Below, one piece after another: positions 1 through 7,430 of a stretch of DNA of 38,891 bases (within the stretch, counting starts at the first letter, position 1; every line of letters begins with the position of its first letter). The DNA is from UMGS1279 sp045577495 (lineage in GTDB: Bacteria; Bacillota; Clostridia; Oscillospirales; Acutalibacteraceae). The stretch covers positions 1 to 38,891 of the forward strand of contig JAZNIK010000080.1 of NCBI GenBank assembly GCA_045577495.1. Reading direction: 5' to 3'. Made by a program: the position numbers and the translations under genes. The notes below the pieces were generated by a model that made no database searches, was not told the DNA's origin, and was given only the letters and a program-made list of their open reading frames with translations.

Positions 1-116
1 ATTTAGGTCCTAATGGCGGAGATCTTGGAGGACAAATTATAGCTACGGGTACTCCAGAAGATATCGCTAAATGTAACGATAGTTTTACGGGAGAATATTT
101 AAGAAAGTATTTATAA
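1..116 (+). CDS. uvrA: UvrA, excinuclease ABC subunit A, C-terminal end only (partial)
   Basis: An open frame enters from the left edge (codons in phase with base 3) and stops at TAA 114-116. The last 37 residues include LGPNGGDLGGQIIATGTPED and end GEYLRKYL. This is the typical UvrA carboxy terminus, where the second ABC ATPase domain finishes with an L-GP-GG-GGG-ATGTPE signature and a short Y-K-L tail. UvrA is the damage-recognition ATPase of nucleotide excision repair. Only the tail is visible, so the rest of the gene and its start lie outside. A good terminator follows six bases after the stop, so uvrA probably ends its transcript here. Confidence 0.85.
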   Translation, partial: LGPNGGDLGGQIIATGTPEDIAKCNDSFTGEYLRKYL

Positions 117-121
117 TATAA

Positions 122-148
122 GAAAACATTGTTTGTTTTCTTTTTTTT
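122..148 (+). terminator. Rho-independent terminator after uvrA
   Basis: The 7-bp stem GAAAACA (122-128) / TGTTTTC (134-140) has a 5-nt loop and is followed directly by eight T residues (141-148). It lies just after the uvrA stop codon. The stem is AT-rich and so only moderately stable, but position and T tract are canonical. Confidence 0.7.
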
Positions 149-176
149 GAATAAAATTGGTAAATGGGCATAGTAT
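149..176 (+). promoter_or_regulatory. Possible sigma-E-type promoter of spoIVA
   Basis: GAATAAA (149-155), a 13-bp spacer and CATAGTAT (169-176) resemble the mother-cell sigma-E consensus (about ATATT, 13-15 bp, CATACAAT). The element ends 19 bp before the spoIVA ATG. spoIVA is a sigma-E gene in studied spore formers, so a match is expected here. The -35 match is weak; this is a candidate only. Confidence 0.4.
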
Positions 177-195
177 TTATTGAAAAGAGGTCGTT

Positions 196-1674
196 ATGGA
201 AAAAATTGATGTTATTAAGAATATTGCCAAGAGAACTGGTGGAGATATTTATTTAGGTGTAGTAGGAGCCGTTAGAACAGGAAAATCAACATTTATTAAA
301 AAGTTTATGGATACTTTAGTTCTTCCTAATATAATGGGTGACTATCAAAGGGAACGCGCAAATGATGAAATGCCACAAGCATCTTCGGGAAGAACTATTA
401 TGACAACAGAGCCTAAATTCATACCCGAAACCGCCGCAAAAATACATATTGATGACGCACTCGAATGTAATGTGCGTTTGATAGATTGCGTTGGCTATGT
501 TGTGCCAAGCGCTTTGGGATATATTGAGGGTGACCAACCCAGAATGGTTAAAACGCCTTGGTATGAAGAGGATATACCCTTTAATATGGCGGCAGAAATC
601 GGCACAAAAAAGGTAATAACCGAGCATTCTACCATTGGCCTTGTTGTTACCACAGATGGTAGTATAAGCGATATTCCAAGGGAGGAATATGCCGAGGCAG
701 AGGAGAGGGTAATAAACGAGCTTAAGAGCATCAATAAGCCCTTTGTTGTACTTCTTAACTGTATTTATCCAATGTCAGATAGCGCTACCGCTTTGGCAGA
801 ACAGTTAAGTGAAAAATATTCCGTTCCCGTTATGCCTGTTAACTGTATGGAGTTGGATGAACAAGATATTCATAATATATTGGCGGGTATTTTGTTTGAA
901 TTCCCTGTAAAGCAAATTACAATAAATATGCCCGCGTGGGTTTGTTCGCTTGATAAAAAGCATCCACTTAAAACAACCGTTTATTCTTTGATAGAAAATG
1001 TCGCTAATAATATTACACATATCAGAGATATTAAAAAGTTAGAATCTGCATTTAATCAGTGCGATAAAATAGAGCGTTGCGAAATGAAAAATGTTAATTT
1101 GGGCAACGGTAAGGCTCTAATGAAAGCATCGGTCAAAAAAGAACTATTTTATGAGGTTGTATCCGATACTGCGGGTGTATCAATCAAGGATGACCGCGAG
1201 CTTATAAAATCATTAGCAGAGCTATATCAAATCAAAAAACAGTATATGCGTATTAAAGATGCTTTAGATGAGGTTGAAGCAACAGGATATGGTATTGTTA
1301 TGCCGTCAATAGAAGAACTGTCATTAGAAGAACCAGAAATAATGCGTCAGGGCGGTAGATATGGAGTAAGGCTAAAAGCATCTGCGCCATCGCTGCATAT
1401 TATGAAAGCCGATATAACAACCGAGGTAAGCCCAATAGTTGGTAGCGAAAAACAGTCAGAAGACCTTGTAATGTATCTACTAAAAGAGTTTGAGGAAAAT
1501 CCGCTACAAATATGGGATTCAAATATTTTTGGCAAGAGTTTGCATGAACTTGTTAATGAGGGGCTTCATACAAAACTTGCGCGTATGCCACAGGATGCAA
1601 GACTAAGAATGCAAGAAACCATTGAACGTGTTATTAACGAAGGTTGTAGCGGACTCATATGCATAATACTATAA
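196..1674 (+). CDS. spoIVA: Stage IV sporulation protein A, SpoIVA (spore coat basement-layer ATPase)
   Basis: The 492-residue protein has the same length as B. subtilis SpoIVA. SpoIVA is a mother-cell ATPase that polymerises on the forespore surface and anchors the spore coat. A Walker A motif GAVRTGKST sits at residues 24-32, and the protein ends GCSGLICIIL, close to the conserved SpoIVA carboxy terminus needed for forespore localisation. Start ATG 196 is preceded by AAGAGGT. The gene stands alone between the uvrA terminator and purC, with a possible sigma-E promoter upstream. It is strong evidence that the organism makes endospores. The identification is secure from end-to-end family resemblance. 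Confidence 0.97.
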   Translation: MEKIDVIKNIAKRTGGDIYLGVVGAVRTGKSTFIKKFMDTLVLPNIMGDYQRERANDEMPQASSGRTIMTTEPKFIPETAAKIHIDDALECNVRLIDCVGYVVPSALGYIEGDQPRMVKTPWYEEDIPFNMAAEIGTKKVITEHSTIGLVVTTDGSISDIPREEYAEAEERVINELKSINKPFVVLLNCIYPMSDSATALAEQLSEKYSVPVMPVNCMELDEQDIHNILAGILFEFPVKQITINMPAWVCSLDKKHPLKTTVYSLIENVANNITHIRDIKKLESAFNQCDKIERCEMKNVNLGNGKALMKASVKKELFYEVVSDTAGVSIKDDRELIKSLAELYQIKKQYMRIKDALDEVEATGYGIVMPSIEELSLEEPEIMRQGGRYGVRLKASAPSLHIMKADITTEVSPIVGSEKQSEDLVMYLLKEFEENPLQIWDSNIFGKSLHELVNEGLHTKLARMPQDARLRMQETIERVINEGCSGLICIIL

Positions 1675-1720
1675 AAACACCTTCGTTTAAGTTCAAAGGT
1701 CAATATGTTGTGTTTTTTTG
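1673..1720 (+). terminator. Weak candidate terminator after spoIVA
   Basis: AAAAACAC (1673-1680) can pair with GTGTTTTT (1710-1717) across a 29-nt loop, ending in a T-rich run. A smaller inner pairing ACCTT/AAGGT (1679-1683/1696-1700) competes with the outer stem. The long loop makes this less convincing than other terminators in the window. Confidence 0.35.
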
Positions 1721-1775
1721 TGTAAAAAAAACGGAAATTTTATAAAAAAAGCTCTTGATTTTTTATGTTTTGCTA

Positions 1776-1805
1776 TTGAAAAAGGAATTCATTATATGAT
1801 ATAAT
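1776..1805 (+). promoter_or_regulatory. Sigma-A promoter of purC
   Basis: TTGAAA (1776-1781), an 18-bp spacer and TATAAT (1800-1805) lie about 60 bp before the purC ATG. The leader between is short and AT-rich. No purine riboswitch is recognisable in it. Confidence 0.7.
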
Positions 1806-1863
1806 ATTTTTTGTTAAAACAAGCAGTAGTTTGTTGAAATTTAAAGTAAAGGATGTTCTTTTT

Positions 1864-2553
1864 ATGAAAAAGCTTTACGAAGGTAAAACAAAAAATGTTA
1901 TGTTAGATGAAGCAACCGGTATTGTTCATCTCTTTTTTAAGGATGATGCAACAGGCGAAAACGGTGTGTTCGATCCAGGTTCAAACTCTGTTGGCGGTAG
2001 CGTTGAGGGCAAAGGTAAAGTAGGCTTAGAGGTTTCTAGCTACTTCTTTGAACTTATGGAGAAAAACGGTATCCCCACACAGTATCTTGGCTCTGATATT
2101 GAGCAAGGATTAATGAAGGTTCGTAATCTTACTGTTCCAAGACTTGAGTTTGTTCTTCGTTATTTTACAGCAGGTAGTATGTGCCGCCGCTTTACTTTAG
2201 AAGAGGGCATTCCTTTTGACCCACCATACGCAGAGGTTACCCTTAAGGATGATATTCAGGGTGACCCACTTATCAGTGAGCGCCTTTGCATTATGAAAGG
2301 TATGCTTCGTCCCGGTCAATATGATGAGGCTCAGCAAATCGTTGTTAAGGTTGGCGAGGTTCTTAAAAAGGAACTTGCAGGTATGGGACTTACCCTTATC
2401 GACTTCAAGGTTGAGGTTGGTTACGACGAGGATGGTAAGGTTTATATTGCTGACGAAATTACTCCTGATATTTGGCGTGTTCGTGATGAAAACGGCAACA
2501 TTCCTAACCAAATTGATTGTGCTAAAATCATTCTCGAAAAGATTAAAAAATAA
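1864..2553 (+). CDS. purC: Phosphoribosylaminoimidazole-succinocarboxamide synthase (SAICAR synthetase)
   Basis: The enzyme condenses CAIR with aspartate using ATP to give SAICAR in de novo purine synthesis. The sequence begins MKKLYEGKTKNVML, contains the family stretch KDDATGENGVFDPG, RYFTAGSMCRRF and the late motif IADEITPDIWRVRD. The reading frame is open back to TTG 1831. I choose ATG 1864 because it carries AAAGGATG eight bases upstream and starts exactly where the family does, giving 229 residues, a normal length. No other pur gene is adjacent, so it forms a single-gene unit with its own sigma-A promoter and a strong terminator. Its product leads towards ZMP, the precursor of the ZTP alarmone read by the riboswitch upstream of pflB in this window. 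Confidence 0.96.
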   Translation: MKKLYEGKTKNVMLDEATGIVHLFFKDDATGENGVFDPGSNSVGGSVEGKGKVGLEVSSYFFELMEKNGIPTQYLGSDIEQGLMKVRNLTVPRLEFVLRYFTAGSMCRRFTLEEGIPFDPPYAEVTLKDDIQGDPLISERLCIMKGMLRPGQYDEAQQIVVKVGEVLKKELAGMGLTLIDFKVEVGYDEDGKVYIADEITPDIWRVRDENGNIPNQIDCAKIILEKIKK

Positions 2554-2558
2554 TTGCA

Positions 2559-2602
2559 AATTAAAAGAGCTTGGTGCTAAGCACCAAGCTCTCTTTCTTT
2601 TT
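2559..2602. terminator. Bidirectional terminator between purC and clc
   Basis: A perfect 12-bp stem AGAGCTTGGTGC (2566-2577) / GCACCAAGCTCT (2581-2592) has a TAA loop. A T-rich tract follows on the plus strand, and A-rich sequence before the stem gives a T run on the minus strand. It sits between convergent purC (+) and clc (-) and can end both transcripts. Confidence 0.9.
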
Positions 2603-3857
2603 ATACCAATTTATTAAACAGAAATTTTTGCTTAGAATATAAACTACATTTTCCCGAAAGCACAAAGCTTATGGCAACTGTAATAGCGTAATAAATAATG
2701 CCGTTAGCCCCAAACAGTTCAAATGCTAAAAATAGAGTAGCTAGGGGGCAGTTGGTAACACCGCAGAACAGGGCAGAAACTCCAACAGCGGCGGATAGGT
2801 CGGTCGAAAGACCAATTAAATTGCCAAAAGCACCGCCAAAGGTTGCGCCGATAAATATGGTGGGGATGATTTCGCCACCTTTAAAGCCCGAACCTATTGT
2901 TATTGCGGTAAAAATTATTTTAAAGGCAAAGGCTGGGGGACGGACTTCGCCGCTTTCAAAAACTCGGTTAATAATATTCATTCCGCCACCGTTGTAATCA
3001 AAATTGCCAACTAGCAGCGTCAGAATGATAATTATTCCGCCGCCTATCAAAATTCTAATGTATGGGTTTTTAAAATGTTTTTTAAAAGCAAACTTGCTTA
3101 AGTACATAACGTTACAAAAAACAATGCTTATAACTGCTCCTAAAATTGCTATAGATAAAACCTTTAATATAACAAGTAGATTAAATTTTGGAATATTTAA
3201 CACTAAAAATCTTTCGGGATGAACTCCAAGCAAGGTGGAAATCTTGTGTGCTGTAATGCTCGATATTAAGGCGGGGAATATAGCAGAAGAACAAAAACTA
3301 CCAATTTGAACAATCTCAATAGCAAAAATAAATGCGGTAAGAGGAGTGCCAAAAAGGGCAGAGAAAAGCGCACCCATTCCACATGTTGTAATAATACGGC
3401 GATTATCCTCTTTTAACTTTAATCCTCTTGCAATAAAGCTCGAAATGCTACCACCTAACTGAAGCGCAGCACCCTCTCTGCCTGCAGAACCACCTAATAA
3501 ATGGGTAATAGCAGAAGAAATAAAAATAGCGGGTGCAAGTAAAATCGGCACCTTTTTATCTGTTTGAGTGCTTTCAAAAACATCGTTTGTGCCAAGGTAT
3601 TCTACCTTAAGCAGTTTATATAAGCCAACAATAACAATACCGCCTAATGGAAGTAAAAAATATAGCCAGTTATGATTTTCTCTAAAATCTGTAACCAGGT
3701 CAATGGATTTTGCAAACCCTGTTCCAACAACACCGCAAACGCCACCAACAACAATCGCAAGTGAAGACCATTTTAAAAAAATTAAAAGATTACTTTTGAT
3801 TTTTTTGAGTTGTATTTTAAAATGTTTTAAAAGTTGCAAAACAAAACCTCTAATCAT
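2601..3857 (-). CDS. ClC-family anion transporter, resembling the CLC-F (fluoride/proton antiporter) clade
   Basis: A 418-residue polytopic membrane protein with the ClC core. The anion-path motif GGSAGREGAAL (about 122-132) carries the gating glutamate E128. The helix-N motif reads GSGFKGGEIIP (322-332), and SGKCSLYSKQ near the end provides a candidate inner-gate tyrosine. The usual GSGIP loop is replaced by GTNDV (89-93) and GREGP by GREGA. From memory, CLC-F transporters show altered GSGIP (GNNLI-like), GREGT and GFKGGE, so this protein looks closer to them than to chloride ClCs; that is inference. The ATG at 3857 overlaps the end of pflA by 8 bases, so it is the last gene of the pflB-pflA operon. 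No fluoride riboswitch is present upstream. There are no cytoplasmic CBS domains. Substrate is not proven by sequence. Confidence 0.85.
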   Translation of the reverse strand: MIRGFVLQLLKHFKIQLKKIKSNLLIFLKWSSLAIVVGGVCGVVGTGFAKSIDLVTDFRENHNWLYFLLPLGGIVIVGLYKLLKVEYLGTNDVFESTQTDKKVPILLAPAIFISSAITHLLGGSAGREGAALQLGGSISSFIARGLKLKEDNRRIITTCGMGALFSALFGTPLTAFIFAIEIVQIGSFCSSAIFPALISSITAHKISTLLGVHPERFLVLNIPKFNLLVILKVLSIAILGAVISIVFCNVMYLSKFAFKKHFKNPYIRILIGGGIIIILTLLVGNFDYNGGGMNIINRVFESGEVRPPAFAFKIIFTAITIGSGFKGGEIIPTIFIGATFGGAFGNLIGLSTDLSAAVGVSALFCGVTNCPLATLFLAFELFGANGIIYYAITVAISFVLSGKCSLYSKQKFLFNKLV

Positions 3858-4566
3858 TATTTATTATTTGTTCAAACCTTTTTACCACAGATAAATCGGG
3901 CTCGGGAATATCTTTAAATAAAAACGGAATATTTAAATTATCATATTTTGTTTGACAGATTTTTTTAAATGGCAAAAGCTCTGTTCTTACAATATTTTTA
4001 TATTCATTTTTAATGTGTTTTAACTTTGAAATGTTTTCTTCATTATCGTTAAGGGTTGGTATTATTACTTGCCTTAAAACAGTTGGTATATTAACACCTT
4101 CAAGATATTTTAAAAACTCAAGCGGTTTATTTAAACTACAACCAACATATTTTTCATAATCCTCGTTAGAAGTGTATTTAATATCAAGCAAAACTAAATC
4201 GGTGTAATCTAAAACGCCCTTAACTTTATCGTTTAAAATACTGCCCGAAGTATCCAGACAGGTGTTAATTCTGTTTTTTTTGCAAAGTTTAAAAAGTTCC
4301 TTAACAAAGTCGGGTTGAAGTAAAGGTTCACCACCCGAAACAGTTATACCGCCTGTATTTTTAAAATACTCTTTGTAACGAATCGCTTTGTTTAAAATTT
4401 CATCTGCAGAATATTCTTTGCCTTGGCTGATATCCCAAGTATCAGGGTTGTGACAACAACCGCAACGCAGATTGCAACCCTGTAAAAAAACAACAAAGCG
4501 CACGCCGGGACCATCCAGCGTGCCTAAGCTTTGTATGGAATTGATTTTACCTAAAACCTTTTTCAT
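3850..4566 (-). CDS. pflA: Pyruvate formate-lyase-activating enzyme (radical SAM)
   Basis: This radical-SAM enzyme generates the glycyl radical on PflB by reductive cleavage of S-adenosylmethionine. The 238-residue sequence shows the CxxxCxxC cluster motif at C31, C35 and C38 (CNLRCGCCHNPDTW), the opening LGTLDGPGVRFVVFLQG typical of PflA, and the glycine-rich VSGGEPLLQ used to bind SAM. Its ATG overlaps the pflB stop by four bases (ATGA), indicating translational coupling, and its own end overlaps the ClC gene. Length and motifs are normal for the family. Confidence 0.97.
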   Translation of the reverse strand: MKKVLGKINSIQSLGTLDGPGVRFVVFLQGCNLRCGCCHNPDTWDISQGKEYSADEILNKAIRYKEYFKNTGGITVSGGEPLLQPDFVKELFKLCKKNRINTCLDTSGSILNDKVKGVLDYTDLVLLDIKYTSNEDYEKYVGCSLNKPLEFLKYLEGVNIPTVLRQVIIPTLNDNEENISKLKHIKNEYKNIVRTELLPFKKICQTKYDNLNIPFLFKDIPEPDLSVVKRFEQIINND

Positions 4567-6794
4567 AGCGCAGAGTGGAAAGTGCGGCTAATAACCTCGC
4601 GTTGTTGTTCACGCGAAAGTTTATTAAAGTTAACCGCATAGCCCGAAACACGAATTGTAAGGTTGGGATATGCTTCGGGGTCCTCATAAGCCTTTAAGAG
4701 TGTTTCGCGATTAAGAACATTTACATTTATATGATGCGCTTTTTTTGTAAAATAGCCGTCCAGAATATTAACAAGATTATCAATCTGCTCATCATCTGTT
4801 CTGCCCAACGCTTCAGGAGTGATGGAAAATGTATTTGAAACACCATCGCGACAATCATCATAACTAATTTTAGCAACCGAGTTAAGTGAAGCAAGTGCTC
4901 CATTTTCTTCGCGGTTGTGCATTGGGTTTGCGCCTGGCGCAAATGGGGCAGAGGCTTTTCTGCCATCGGGTGTTGCGCCTGTATTTTTGCCATACATAAC
5001 ATTTGATGTTATTGTAAGAATAGATAAAGTGTGTATTGCATGGCGATAGGTGGGAGTTTTTCTAAGCTCAGTAATCATAAGGTGGGTTAAATCCTTTGCG
5101 ATAAGGTCAACCCTGTCATCATCGTTACCGAATTTTGGAAACTCACCAACTGTATCAAACTCTGTTATAAATCCGTTTTGGTCTTTAATAGGCTTTACAT
5201 TTGCAAACTTAATAGCGCTAAATGAATCGGCAACAACAGATAAACCTGCAATACCAAAAGCCATAAGTCTTTCAACCTCGGTGTTATGCAACGCCATTTG
5301 CAGCTTTTCATAAGCGTATTTATCGTGCATATAGTGTATGATATTCATAGTGTTTACATACAGATTTGCAAGCCAACTTAAATAAATTTTAAAACGCTCC
5401 ATAACCTCGTCAAAATCGAGCTTATCGGTATTCATAACAGGCATTTGAGGTCCAATATGCATTTGGCTTGTGGTATCATAACCGCCATTGATAGCAATAA
5501 GTAATAGCTTTGCCAAATTACAACGAGCACCAAAAAACTGCATCTGTTCGCCCAATTTCATTGCAGAAACGCAACAAGCAATAGCGTAATCATCGCTGTA
5601 AATAGGACGCATAATATCATCGTTTTCATATTGTATGGAGTCTGTATCCTTAGATACCTTTGCACAGAATTTTTTAAAGCCCTCGGGCAGAGAGGTGGAC
5701 CACAAAATTGTAAGGTTGGGTTCGGGTGAAGAGCCTAAAGTATAAAGGGTGTTAAGCATACGGAAACTGCTTTTGGTAACAAGAGACCTACCGTCTTCGC
5801 CCATACCGCCAACTGCTTCAGTAATCCACATTGGGTCACCGCCAAAAAGCTCGTTATATTCGGGGGTTCTGAGGTGACGCGCGATTCTAAGCTTCATAAC
5901 AAAATCATCCATAAGTTCTTGTGCGCCTTCTTCTGTTAATGTGCCGTTTTTAAAATCACGCTCAATATATATATCAAAAAATGTGCTAACTCTACCAAGT
6001 GACATAGCGGCTCCGTTTTGCTCCTTGATTGCTCCAAGATAAGCAAAATAGGTCCACTGAATAGCCTCTTTTGTATTTGTGGCGGGCTCGCTTATGTCAT
6101 AGCCGTACATAGCCGCCATTTCTTTCAAATAGCCTAAAAATGCAATTTGCCTATAAAGTTCTTCATCCAAACGGGTTTGCTCGGTATTAAAAACTCCGTT
6201 AGCTAGGTTGGCTTTATCTTTTTTCTTTTCTTCAATAAGTCTATCTACACCGTAAAGTGCAACACGGCGGTAGTCACCAATTATTCTGCCTCTGCCATAT
6301 GCATCGGGCAGACCTGTAATAACGTGGCATTTTCTAGCAGCTCGCATCTCATCGGTATAGGCTCTAAAAACGCCATCGTTATGGGTGGTTCTAAAACGGA
6401 ATTCTTCCTCAACCTTTTTGCTTAGTTTATATCCATAGGCCTCACAAGCTTGGCGAACCATACGCATACCGCCAAATGGGTTAACGCTACGCTTTAGTGG
6501 GCGATTGGTTTGCATACCAACAATAAGCTCGTTATCTTTATCAATATATCCGGGCGAAAAGCTTGTAAGAGAAGAAACGGTAGCGGTATCAATATCTAAA
6601 ACTCCACCAAACTGACTCTCTAATTTAAAAAGAGCGTTAAGCTTGTCCATCATATTTTGGGTGCGCTTTGTTGCACCGACAAGAAAACTGTCATCACCGG
6701 TGTATTCATTATAGTTAGACTGAATAAAATCACGAACGTTAATTTCATCTTGCCAAGTGTTTTTGTTAAAACCATTCCAATTTTTATGCTCCAT
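4563..6794 (-). CDS. pflB: Formate C-acetyltransferase (pyruvate formate-lyase)
   Basis: This glycyl-radical enzyme converts pyruvate and CoA into acetyl-CoA and formate under anaerobic conditions. The 743-residue protein has the catalytic cysteine pair C407-C408 in IACCVSAMKLG and the glycyl-radical motif RVSGYAVNF, with the radical glycine at about residue 718. Both are as in biochemically known PFLs, which distinguishes it from diol dehydratase or choline lyase relatives. Start ATG 6794 follows AAGGGAG. It is the first gene of pflB-pflA-clc, behind a ZTP riboswitch. Formate made here can feed formyl-tetrahydrofolate synthesis, which explains control by a purine/one-carbon alarmone. Confidence 0.98.
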   Translation of the reverse strand: MEHKNWNGFNKNTWQDEINVRDFIQSNYNEYTGDDSFLVGATKRTQNMMDKLNALFKLESQFGGVLDIDTATVSSLTSFSPGYIDKDNELIVGMQTNRPLKRSVNPFGGMRMVRQACEAYGYKLSKKVEEEFRFRTTHNDGVFRAYTDEMRAARKCHVITGLPDAYGRGRIIGDYRRVALYGVDRLIEEKKKDKANLANGVFNTEQTRLDEELYRQIAFLGYLKEMAAMYGYDISEPATNTKEAIQWTYFAYLGAIKEQNGAAMSLGRVSTFFDIYIERDFKNGTLTEEGAQELMDDFVMKLRIARHLRTPEYNELFGGDPMWITEAVGGMGEDGRSLVTKSSFRMLNTLYTLGSSPEPNLTILWSTSLPEGFKKFCAKVSKDTDSIQYENDDIMRPIYSDDYAIACCVSAMKLGEQMQFFGARCNLAKLLLIAINGGYDTTSQMHIGPQMPVMNTDKLDFDEVMERFKIYLSWLANLYVNTMNIIHYMHDKYAYEKLQMALHNTEVERLMAFGIAGLSVVADSFSAIKFANVKPIKDQNGFITEFDTVGEFPKFGNDDDRVDLIAKDLTHLMITELRKTPTYRHAIHTLSILTITSNVMYGKNTGATPDGRKASAPFAPGANPMHNREENGALASLNSVAKISYDDCRDGVSNTFSITPEALGRTDDEQIDNLVNILDGYFTKKAHHINVNVLNRETLLKAYEDPEAYPNLTIRVSGYAVNFNKLSREQQREVISRTFHSAL

Positions 6795-6832
6795 AAATAT
6801 TAACTCCCTTCTACCTGTTTGCCCAAGTAAAT

Positions 6833-6866
6833 AAAAAAGGGCAAATCAGCAAAAACTGAATTGCCC
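6833..6866 (-). terminator. Riboswitch-controlled terminator in the pflB leader
   Basis: In the minus-strand transcript GGGCAAUUCAG pairs with CUGAUUUGCCC (one U-U mismatch) around a UUUUUG loop and is followed by six U residues. Its 5' arm reuses the GGGCA that ends the ZTP aptamer, so ligand binding should prevent terminator formation. Confidence 0.88.
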
Positions 6867-6936
6867 AGACGGTCGGCATTATAACCTTTGCGTTTCCTCG
6901 CGGTAAGCCGCTTAAATCCGTCAGTAAGGCAAAGGT
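6862..6936 (-). promoter_or_regulatory. ZTP (ZMP) riboswitch, pfl RNA motif
   Basis: Read on the minus strand, an 8-bp P1 is formed by ACCUUUGC (6936-6929) and GCAAAGGU (6891-6884). It encloses CUUACUGACG, a GCGG-cuua-CCGC hairpin and GAGGAAACG. Downstream lies the signature GCCGACCGUCUGGGCA. The known aptamer has CUGGCG in the 5' half pairing as a pseudoknot with CGCCUGG in the 3' half. Here the pair is GACG with CGUC (6922-6919 with 6871-6868), a compensatory change that keeps the pseudoknot. The element lies between a consensus promoter and pflB and overlaps a terminator, so it should switch pflB on when ZMP/ZTP accumulates (10-formyl-THF shortage). Confidence 0.88.
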
Positions 6937-6955
6937 GTTATTTGTTTGTATTTTT

Positions 6956-6984
6956 ATTATACAAAATAAGGGGAAATTTGTCAA
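6956..6984 (-). promoter_or_regulatory. Consensus sigma-A promoter of the pflB-pflA-clc operon
   Basis: On the minus strand TTGACA (6984-6979), 17 bp and TATAAT (6961-6956) match the consensus perfectly. Transcription would begin about 15 bases before the ZTP aptamer, which supports the leader assignment. Confidence 0.9.
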
Positions 6985-7052
6985 TGAAAAAGAAGTAAAA
7001 AATAACTATTAAAAGAATGATATTTTTGGATAAAATTTCAAATGTGTTTGCG

Positions 7053-7083
7053 AGAAAAAGAAAATGCCGAAATCGGCATTTTG
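7053..7083 (-). terminator. Terminator downstream of the tRNA/repeat region
   Basis: AAAATGCCGA (7061-7070) and TCGGCATTTT (7073-7082) form a 10-bp inverted repeat with a 2-base centre. On the minus strand it is followed by CTTTTTCTC, so it would end a transcript coming from the tRNA genes. The minimal loop means the innermost pairs will not all form. Confidence 0.65.
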
Positions 7084-7113
7084 CGAAATCTTATAAATTG
7101 GTCTGCGAAGCAG

Positions 7114-7201
7114 CTTCACTATTCACTATTACTTATTACTTCCAAAAATCCTCTTTATAAAAGCGTAGAGAATAGTGAAAAGTGAAGAGTGAAGAGTGAA
7201 A
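7114..7201. repeat. Imperfect inverted repeat with tandem heptamers
   Basis: CTTCACTATTCACTATT (7114-7130) is the reverse complement of 7171-7187 with one mismatch. The right arm runs into four tandem copies of AGTGAAR (7174-7201). The arms could fold into a long hairpin with a 40-nt loop. No coding function is visible. Such short heptamer runs beside tRNA genes look like a dispersed intergenic repeat, but copy number cannot be judged from one window. Confidence 0.6.
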
Positions 7202-7233
7202 AAGTAAAAATCTCCATTCTTACGAATGAGGAT

Positions 7234-7430
7234 TTTGGCTGGGATGGCAGGATACTCTGCGCTCTCAAATATGTTGGCCGCTCCGAGTGGTTGCAACATA
7301 TTTTTTGTGCTCGAGACTTCACAGTCCCAAAAGCCTATCGCGGCTTTTGGGATGCTTCGACGAACCTCGGTTCTCATCCTACCCAACAACAAAAAATAAC
7401 AGTACTAAACTAAAGGTCAGTACTGTTATT
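7234..7430. repeat. tRNA-flanking non-coding repeat with partial tRNA-Gln copy and hairpins
   Basis: The 20 bases at 7234-7253 are identical to 7429-7448, which span the 3' end and CCA of tRNA-Gln plus two flanking bases. Between the copies lie three palindromes: AATATGTTG/CAACATATT around 7268-7302, CCCAAAAGCC/GGCTTTTGGG around 7326-7351, and AGTACT/AGTACT with A/T-rich flanks (7401-7424). Short open frames here (7189-7413, 7287-7517) run into the tRNA and are not believable proteins. The stretch may be a remnant of an element inserted at the tRNA 3' end, or a genomic repeat derived from tRNA sequence. Confidence 0.55.

Noticed and set aside
1806..1863. Purine riboswitch or PurR box before purC
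   Set aside because: The 58-bp leader is AT-rich, lacks the conserved purine aptamer loops, and no PurBox pair was found.
3858..4566. Fluoride riboswitch serving the ClC gene
   Set aside because: The sequence upstream of the ClC start is the pflA coding region and shows no crcB-type aptamer.
7174..7201. Tandem heptamers considered as a CRISPR array
   Set aside because: Repeat units are 7 bp with no spacers and no cas genes are present.
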